From: Megaustenia siamemsis
Lineage: Eukaryota > Mollusca > Gastropoda > Stylommatophora > Ariophantidae
Assembly: GCA_032433765.1 (NCBI GenBank)
Contig: JAVIAB010000047.1
Coordinates: 14,125,607-14,189,606, forward strand
Reading direction: 5' to 3'
Length of the DNA stretch: 64,000 nt
Below, piece by piece: positions 57,088 through 64,000 of this stretch. The notes below the pieces were generated by a model. The model did not search any database, was not told the DNA's origin, and saw only the letters and a program-made list of their open reading frames with translations. A program made the position numbers and the translations under genes. How positions within the stretch are numbered: the first letter of the stretch is position 1; every line of letters starts with the position of its first letter.

Positions 57088-57394
57088 TAGGTAGTTCATC
57101 ATTGTACTCAATGTTTGTTTCCTGTTATGATCATTATAAATGTACACCTGATCAACCCATAGGTGCCCTGATATCCCACTCGAGAACCTCGGGAAAATTC
57201 GAGAAGAATCTGGCCAATGAACACGAACTCCGTAGCACGGCCTACGATCCACTTACACTCCATCAATATCTAGTGGCATGCATGTTTCCAAGCTGTATCG
57301 TCAGGTCAAGTCTTTAGTCTCTCGCTCAGACTAGCTTCATTGCAGTTGGAACATTCTCATCTTCTCTCTGTCGTCCGTTCCAACAACCACGTCG
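57088..57394. other. Unassigned spacer
   Basis: Nothing recognised. Confidence 0.5.
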
Positions 57395-58490
57395 TTCCAC
57401 TAGATCCACTAGATCAACTAAATTCACTAGACCAACTAGATTCACTAGATCCACTAAATTCACTAGACCAACTAGATCCACTAGATCCACTAGATCAACT
57501 AAATTCACTAGACCAACTAGATTAACTAGATCCACTAGATCAACTAAATTCACTAGACCAACTAGATTAACTAGATCCACTAGATCCACTAGATCAACTA
57601 AATTCACTAGACCAACTAGATTAACTAGATCCACTAGATCAACTAAATTCACTAGACCAACTAGATTTACTAGATTCACCTAATTCACTAGATCCACTAG
57701 ATTAACTAGATAACTAAATCCACTAGATTCCCTAGATCCACTAGATTCCATAGACACACTAAATCTACTAGAATCCGTAGATCCACTAGATTCCCTAGAC
57801 CCACTAAATCTACTAGTATCCCTAGATCCACTAGATTCCCTAGACCCACTAAATCCACTAGATTCCCTTGATCCACTAGATTCCATAGACCTACTAGATT
57901 CCCTAGACCTACTAGATCAACTAAGTCCACCAGATTCCCTAGATCCACTACATTCCATAAACTTCCTAGACGAACTAAATCCACTAGATTCCCTAGGCCC
58001 ACTAGATTCCCTAGATCCACTAGATTCCCTAGACCCACTAAATCCACTAGATTCCCTAGACCCACTAGATCTACTAAATCCACTAGATTGACTAGATTCC
58101 CTAGATACACTACATTAACAAGGTCCTCTATATCCACTAGTTAACTAGATTCACTAGATCCACTAGATTAACTACATCCACTAGATTAACTAGATCCACT
58201 AGATGCACTAGATTAACCTGATCTAGTAGATCCACTAGATTAACCAGATCCACTAGATTAACTATATCCACTAAACCCACTAGATTAACTAGATTCACTA
58301 AATCCACTAGTTTCACTGGATCCAGATATTCACTAGATTTGCTTAATCCAATAGATCCACTAAATCAGCTAGATCCACTAAATCCACTAAGTGCACTAAA
58401 TCCACTAGATTCACTAGATCAACTGAATCCACTAAACCCACTAGATCCACTAAATCCAACAGATTAACTACATTCTCTAGATCCACTAGA
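57395..58490. repeat. 9-bp CTAG-rich array, about 120 units
   Basis: Units are variants of ACTAGATCC, ACTAAATTC and ACTAGACCA. Longer recurring strings (27-54 bp) are visible in 57400-57660, and the right part is more degenerate. Frames read (GLV)(NLV)(DLV) or SRESSG repeats because the period is three codons. The density of CTAG palindromes is striking. Confidence 0.95.
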
Positions 58491-58613
58491 AACGTGGAGT
58501 CTAGTGACTTCTGCATGCGCGTCAGTGGTTCTCCATAATAATCTTATCAGACAAAGTGTCCCACCAAGAATCTAACGTAGCACTATAATCTCATTACATA
58601 TACAAGGCAATAA

Positions 58614-58908
58614 TGAAAACGTTCTGAAAGAGGCCAAAGCAAAAAGAGAGCTAATTTTCAATATTAGGAAGAAACAATCATAATTTTTTTGGCCATGTAA
58701 TGAGAAGAGAACAACTGGAATATATTGTAACAACTGGGAAAATTGAGGGACGAAGAGATAGAGGAAAGCAAAGAGAAAACATACTAGATACCTTAATAGA
58801 ATGGCTTGGCAGAAGGTCAACAATAGAAGTGATAAGTGACTGTCGTAATCGAAAGTTGTGGAGAGACATGATCATCTACGCCATCAGGCCCGGCACTTAA
58901 TGATGATG
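58614..58908 (+). mobile_element. RTE-A LINE, 295 bp, with 14-bp target duplication
   Basis: Starts abruptly in the ENVLKEAKAKRELI-like region and ends CCCGGCACTTAATGATGATG. ATACAAGGCAATAA flanks both sides (58600-58613 and 58909-58922). This gives the exact 3' end and the tail of RTE-A. Confidence 0.94.
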
Positions 58909-58922
58909 ATACAAGGCAATAA

Positions 58923-59375
58923 GGTAGGCATGGATTACTGAAATAGCAAAACACTTTGTAGAAAACGCTATAGTCGTTACATGGCTTCTTGCTTTAGTAA
59001 TGAAAATCTACTATGAGTGAGATAAAGTTCTAAAACATAAGACCACTGATGCTAAAGGAACACATTTACCAACAGCGACATTTTTTTAAAGAAATAAATA
59101 GAATAAAACTATAACATCTTGATAACAAAAACTAATGACAAAAAAATATTTATGGAAAAACACGAATAATTTTTAAAACTTCCTTTTCAAACTAAGACCT
59201 ATTGAAAACCATTATTTTATAATTACATCGTACTGATGTCAAAAGTGAATACTAACTTAATTAGCGGGGAAAATGGATAACAAATTCATGAGTGGAGATG
59301 ACACGTGGATATAACCTACAAATATCCCGGAATGCCAAAGGAATAGACAAAAGTATCTTAAGGGATTGGTAGTTG
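58923..59375. other. AT-rich spacer
   Basis: Nothing recognised. Confidence 0.5.
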
Positions 59376-59870
59376 AACGAAAATTGGCTGGTAAATCTAA
59401 TTAGGAGAAGAAACTGATATATTTTGGTCACATCAAACATTGGAATGGCCTTGATGGTTAACAATGGCGGTTATAGTTCATGGGAAGCGAAGAGGTAGGC
59501 GAACTAGGAGACGATGGAATCAAGACATCAAAGATTACCGACAGACTACGCTCATAGAAAGTAAAAGTAAAGTACCCCCGTCATGCCAAGTGGCGTATAG
59601 AGGATATGGTGTTAGTGGCCATAAATTTTATAGACCTTCAGCATATGATTTGTGGGGTAATTTGGTCGGTATTACGCCCATGCTGCTTTACTTTCCGAGA
59701 AAAAAAATATTTTTTTACCCATTTAAGGCTGGGTGGACCCGGAAGCCGTCGATTGCGATCGAACCCTACCTCTTGTCCTTTGTAGTCCAGTTCACTAACC
59801 ACTGAGCAATCGCGGCTCCCCCGCTCACAGAGGTAGGTGAAATAGCATCAACAAGGGAACCTCTTCCATA
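59376..59870 (+). mobile_element. LINE-F C-terminus, split by SINE1
   Basis: The plus reading has YFGHIKHWNG-like sequence and HGKRRGRRTRRRWNQDIKDY at 59420-59557. After the SINE, LTEVGEIASTREPLP-like sequence follows at 59831-59870. Together these give the GR..RRW.QDIKD...TEV...A..R order of LINE-F. Confidence 0.68.
59558..59821 (-). mobile_element. SINE1 inserted in LINE-F
   Basis: Near full-length, tail AAAGTAAAAGTAAAGTACCC at the left (plus strand) and box A mutated to TTGCTCAGTGG on the minus strand. Flanked by CGCTCATAG (59549-59557) and CGCTCACAG (59822-59830), a 9-bp duplication with one mismatch. Confidence 0.9.
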
Positions 59871-60675
59871 TTCATCATCGTCATCAAGTACCGGGCCTGC
59901 TGGCGTAGGTGATCATGTCTCTCCACAACTTTCGACCACGACAGTTATTTATCATTTCTGTTGTTGACCTTCTGCCAAGCCATTCTCTTAAGCTGTCTAA
60001 TTTTTTTTTTTCTCTTTGATTCCCTCTATCTCTTCGTCCCTCATTTTTTTCCAGTTGCTGCGATATATACCAGTTGTTCTCTTCTCATTACATGGCCAAA
60101 AAATGATGATTGTTTCTTCCTAATATTGGAAATTAGCTCTCTTTTTGCCTTGACCTCTTTCAGAACATTTTCATTACTCTTCTTGGCTGTCCATGATATT
60201 CTCAACATTCTTCTGTAAAACCACATTTCTACAGACTCCAGTAGTTGTCCTATTGTCCATCATTCACATCCATATGTTAAGACTGGCTATACATAATATT
60301 TAAGAACTCTTTTTTCTGGATTCTATTGTCAAAAATGGATTACATAGTATCTTCCTCATTTTTTGGAAAGCTGCTTTTGCCTGAGCCATTCTACACCTCA
60401 CCTCTATTGTACATCTTCCATCTGAGGGTAACAAAGTTCACAAATATTTAAATTCATTTAACCGTTTTAATATTGTTCCACTTGTCTTTATTTTGCACTG
60501 AGGTGATGTCTTTTTCTTCGTTGTTACCATTACTTCTGTTTTTTTGCTATTAAGGCCGAGTCCTTTATTTTTGCTTTCTTTCACTATGTCCAACATTTCT
60601 TGTAACTCATTTTCACTCTTAGCGATTAAGACTGTATCATCAGCATACCTTAGATTATTATATCCATATTAGCAT
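59868..60675 (-). mobile_element. RTE-A LINE, longest RTE-A copy
   Basis: The minus strand reads from YGYNNLRYADDTVLIAKSEN (RT motif C, about 60625-60672) through the TSDGR-like region to the GATGACGATGATG tail. A frame at 60041-60226 gives WFYRRMLRISWTAKKSNENV. Stops and a deletion around 60240 break it. Confidence 0.9.
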
Positions 60676-61234
60676 TTCAAAAAGAAACAAAAGCCCCTTC
60701 ACGATATTATCTTGAGAACCTTCGATGAACTAATAACCAAAATACTAATTGTAGATAATGAGAAAATATTTCACTCTGTGGAACGTATATACCATGAGAG
60801 AAGCAACTTGAATTCATCAGGATCTTAAACTGGTGGCACAAAGTAAACATAGTCAACCTAAATACCAAATTTCTAGGGAACTTTAACAACACTTAATTAA
60901 CTTGCAAATAGGTTAAGGCGGTTTGATAGGCGCAAGGAATGAGGGCGTGTTTAATGACCGCTTGCAGCATTCCAAAACGAGGCCATATCTATTGGAAATG
61001 CAGCCACGTGACGTAACTGTCATTTTAAAAGGCTTCTGTTGGAGTAATTTCGCTTCCTTAAGTAGTGTTTGGTTGATAATTCCTCTGTTCTTGTTATTTA
61101 TGTCTTGCGGCTATGAAGTTGTTTTACATGTGAGCGCTACAATAACCGAGGAGACGTTGAGAGGTAGAAATAGCAGACGCGCCAAGTTTCTAGCGGAAAT
61201 AGGTTACCCGTGACTTGAAAGGGTATGGAAATAG
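60676..61234. other. Unassigned, possible RT motif A remnant
   Basis: The plus reading near 60745-60790 (IVDNEKIFHSVER) resembles the LINE RT motif A pattern D.EKAFDSV but is too short to assign. The rest is not recognised. Confidence 0.35.
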
Positions 61235-62912
61235 AAATGTTGTTGGCAATGTGTGTGTGGGGGGGGGAGTGTAGTTGGCAATGTTGTGTGTGTGGGAGTG
61301 TAGTTGGCAATGTTGTGTGTGTGGGAGTGTAGTTGGCAACGTTTGTGTGTGGGAGTGTAGTTGGCAACGTTTGTGTGTGTGACGTGTAGTTGGCAATGTT
61401 GTGTGTGTGGGAGTGTAGTTGGCAACGTTTGTGTGTGGGAGTGTAGTTGGCAACGTTTGTGTGTGTTTGAGTGTAGTTGGTAACGTTTAAGTGTGTGAGT
61501 GTAGTTGGCAACGTTTGTGTGTGTGTGAGTGTAGTTGGCAACGTTTGTGTGTGACGTATAGTTGGCAATGTTGTGTGTGTGAGTGTAGTTGGCAACATTT
61601 GTGTGTGTGTGAGTGTAGTTGGTAATGTTTGCGTGTGATAGTATAGTTGGCAATGTTGTGTGTGTGAGTGTAGTTGGCAACGTTTGTGTGTGTGTGAGTG
61701 TAGTTGGTAATGTTTGTGTGTGGGAATGTAGTTGGCAATGTTGTATGTGGGAGTGTAGTTGGCAATGTTGGTGTTTGGGAGTGTAGTTGGTAATGTTGAT
61801 GTGCGGGAGTGTAGTTGGTAACGTTTGTGTGTGGGAGTGTAGTTGGCAATGTTGAGTGTAATTGGCAATGTTGGTGTGTGGGAGTGTAGTTGGTAATGTT
61901 GATGTGTGGAAGTGTAGTTGATAATGTTGGTGTGTGGGAGTGTAGTTTGTAATGTTGTGTGTCGGAGTGTGGTTGGTAATGTTGATGTGTTGGAGTGTAG
62001 TTGATAATGTTGGTGTGTGGGAGTGTAGTTGGTAATATTGGTGTGTGGGAGTGTAGTTGGTAATGTTGGTATGTGGGAGTGTAGTTGGTAATGTTGGTGT
62101 GTGGGAGTGTAGTGGGTAATGTTGGTGTATCGGAGTGTAGTTGGTGTGTGGGAGTGTAGTTGGTAGTGTTGGTGTGTGGGAGTGTAGTTTGTAATGTTGG
62201 TGTATTGGAGTGTTGTTGATAATGTTGGTGTGTGGGAGTGTAGTTGGTAATGTTGGTTTGTGGGAGTGCAGTTGGTAATGTTGGTGTGTGGGAGTGTAGT
62301 TGGTAATGTTGGTGTGTGGGAGTGTAATTGGTAATGTTGATGTGTTGGAGTGTAGTTGGTAATGTTTTTTTTTGGAGTGTAGTTGGTAATGTTGGTGTGT
62401 GGGAGTGTAGTTGGTAATGTTGGTGTGTGGGAGTGTAGTTGGTAATGTTGGTGTGTGGGAGTGTCGTTGGTAATGTTGGTGTGTGGGAGTGTAGTTGGTA
62501 ATATTGGTGTGTGGGAGTGTAGTTGGTAATGTTGGTGTGTGGGTGTGTAGTTAGTAATGTTGGTGTGTGGGAGTGTAGTTGGTAATGTTGATGTGTGGGA
62601 GTGTAGTTGGTAATGTTGGTGTGTGGGAGTGTAGTTTGTAATGGTGTGTGTGGGATTGTAGTTGGTAATGTTAGTGTATGGGAGTGTAGTTGGTAATGTT
62701 AGTGTATGGGAGTGTAGTTGGTAATATTGGTGAGTGGGAGTGTAGTTGGTAATGTTGGTGTGTGGGAGTGTAGTTGGTAATGTTGGTGTGTGGGAGTGTA
62801 GTTGGTAATGTTGGTGTGTGGGAGTGTAGTTGGTAATGTTGGTGTGTGGGAGTGTAGTTGGTAATGTTGGTGTGTGGGAGTGTTGTTGGTAATGTTGATG
62901 TATGGGAAACAG
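61235..62912 (-). repeat. 28-bp minisatellite, about 60 copies (inverted array)
   Basis: On the minus strand units read AACTACACTCCCACACACCA then ACATTACC, 24 of 28 positions matching the unit at 53482-54505. The left third (61235-61860) is more variable, with lengths of about 25-30 bp and CAACGTT/CAATGTT variants. The right part is regular. The minus-strand frames are open by periodicity. Confidence 0.96.
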
Positions 62913-62929
62913 AAATTGTTCTAGAGACA

Positions 62930-62990
62930 GAAATTGTTCTTTCAAACAGGCTGTGGTGAATGCAACGTTCTATGGAAGAGACAAATAATA
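62930..62990 (-). mobile_element. LINE-F extreme C-terminus
   Basis: Reverse-strand RAVVNATF-like sequence on the plus strand (CTGTGGTGAATGCAACGTTC), the same segment that forms the 56-bp array at 15166-15389. Confidence 0.65.
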
Positions 62991-63037
62991 ATAAATGAGT
63001 ATTATTATAGAGGGAAACTTCAGAGTTGATAATCAAC

Positions 63038-63100
63038 GAATCAATTCAGAGGAAGAGGTATGTTTACAACACTCGGACAAATTGACAAATAATCAACAAC
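63038..63100 (+). repeat. Dispersed repeat R9, uninterrupted copy
   Basis: Matches 1177-1237 and continues TGACAAATAATCAACAAC, the sequence expected across the RTE-B insertion site at 1237/1937. Confidence 0.6.
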
Positions 63101-63124
63101 AGAAAAAAATGTGTTATATATATA

Positions 63125-63235
63125 TAAGACCAAAGCAGGATCGAACCCGTACTCAGTAGCACAGCACATTGCTACGAAAATCCAAACGCTAGGGAACACT
63201 GCCACTCAGCTAACTAAAAAATTAGCTTCGTAGGT
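63125..63235 (-). mobile_element. Putative tRNA-derived SINE head
   Basis: The minus strand has TTAGCTGAGTGGCAGTG (box-A-like) and, further on, GGGTTCGATCCTGC (box B), about 60 bp apart. That is longer than in a functional tRNA. It could also be a tRNA pseudogene. Confidence 0.45.
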
Positions 63236-63557
63236 AATGTCTTTCGCGCAGGTGTTCTTATGACTATAGCATAAGGCTGCGATCACAGCTCGGAAATACA
63301 TAGTGTATCTGTGTTTGTTTTCCTGTTAAGACAAGTATCTCCCGGATTGGGTAGGACTGAATACTTGCGTTGTCTTGTATCATCATGGTATTGTTGAAAT
63401 CTAATTCTTTGTTTAATTATCTATAAAATAATATATAGTATATTATATGTTAGTTAAATATACATATATAGATTTATTCTTAAAACAACGAACAATCTTA
63501 TCTCTGAAATCACTTGCGTGGCATTGATAAAAAGCTTCCGTACGAAAAGAGTTAAAT
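63236..63557. other. Unassigned spacer
   Basis: AT-rich, nothing recognised. Confidence 0.5.
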
Positions 63558-63690
63558 TGGTACCGGATTGTTTTTTTCCTCTAATGCCGATAGCAAAACA
63601 TAATGTGCCGAAAGTCTATTTTAAAAAGAAATGGACACCATATTCCCAATAAACCACGTGGCATTATGGAGATCTGTATTTCTTCTTAAA
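63558..63690 (+). mobile_element. SINE1 3' half, very degenerate
   Basis: TTGGTACCGGATTG, ATAATGTGCCGAAAGTCT, ACACCATATTCCC and AACCACGTGGCAT follow the SINE1 order with many changes. Probably the oldest copy here. Confidence 0.6.
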
Positions 63691-64000
63691 CGAAAGAGAT
63701 AACACAATGCAAGTTTGAAAACCCTTGACTTTAAGAGTTTGAAAAGCGTTTGTTGAACAGTGATTTCATCGTTTGTGGTTAGGACAAGCTGTCCAGGTGT
63801 TTGGATTAAGATTGTGGTCGCGGGAAAATAAATAAAGGCGCCCGGAAGTGATAAGATAAACAACGAATGAATCAATTCTGGCTGAAACTAGACCAGTAGA
63901 CCTGAGAAGGAAAAGAAGGAAGAGTTTGATGAAAAAGAGTTAGAACAAGGCAATGCGTATAGGAAGGAGAAGAATTTAGAGAGAATGGGGACAAGTGGAA
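63691..64000. other. Unassigned window end
   Basis: Nothing recognised; purine-rich towards the edge. Confidence 0.5.

Noticed and set aside
57326..58137. Leucine/valine-rich repeat protein frames
   Set aside because: They follow from the 9-bp CTAG array (three codons per unit), and frames break at unit indels.
60745..60790. Separate LINE based on an IVDNEKIFHSVER stretch
   Set aside because: Only 13 residues resemble RT motif A; insufficient without the following motifs.
61137..62945. A 602-codon minus frame
   Set aside because: It is the inverted 28-bp satellite; length comes from periodicity.
63125..63235. A functional tRNA on the minus strand
   Set aside because: The distance between box-like motifs is too long and no acceptor stem pairs; kept as a SINE head or tRNA pseudogene.

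Overview
This 64 kb window looks like AT-rich, repeat-dominated nuclear DNA of a marine invertebrate. A mollusc, possibly a heterobranch gastropod, is my best guess. That rests on the mix of RTE-type LINEs, tRNA-derived SINEs, degenerate Penelope/hammerhead motifs and long minisatellites, plus general familiarity; no single diagnostic gene is present. I see no operon, no prokaryotic gene structure, no rRNA, no true tRNA and no CRISPR array. About a third of the window is tandem repeat by my addition of array lengths, and most of the rest is old, broken transposable elements.

Layout. 1-8.8 kb: RTE LINE fragments (called RTE-A and RTE-B here), SINE1/SINE2 copies, dispersed repeats DR3/DR4 and a 1.46 kb array of 37-bp units. 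8.8-12.3 kb: a hAT-like end, then 33-, 39- and 50-bp minisatellites. 12.4-13.7 kb: a pogo/Tigger-like DNA transposon with TIRs and TA target duplication, keeping only the transposase DNA-binding half. 14-17 kb: SINE1 interrupted by a LINE tail, two minisatellites grown from transposon sequence, RTE-B and SINE2. 17.9-21.6 kb: 70-, 30- and 33-bp arrays, and the only host-gene-like sequence, a frameshifted cysteine-rich extracellular tandem-domain fragment (about 20.1-21.1 kb) lying between 50-bp inverted repeats. 22-31 kb: LINE-C, LINE-D, LINE-G and Penelope-like pieces, a restriction-like-endonuclease LINE with an open C-terminal frame between (TA)n tracts (27.1-29.0 kb), a GGCA/GACA/GATA compound microsatellite and an RTE endonuclease fragment. 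31-41 kb: SINE1 copies, one grown into a 42-bp array, and a 61-bp array split by an RTE-A insertion. 41.3-51.2 kb: one large 51-bp satellite with higher-order repeats. 51.2-64 kb: a purine tract, a LINE end with a zinc-finger-like tail, two arrays of one 28-bp satellite in opposite orientation, a GGAT/GGGT array, a CTAG-rich 9-bp array and more RTE/SINE copies.

How it fits together. RTE-like LINEs could supply the machinery that moves the SINEs, and several insertions still carry target-site duplications (RTE-B at 1.2 kb, RTE-A at 37.4 and 58.6 kb, SINE1 at 32.5, 33.0, 35.1 and 59.6 kb). Nesting gives relative ages. Several minisatellites are tandem amplifications of retroelement ends. Long open frames inside the arrays are explained by unit length and are not treated as genes. 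RTE-A/B, LINE-C to H, SINE1/2/5/6/7, DR3/4 and R9 are labels invented for this window.
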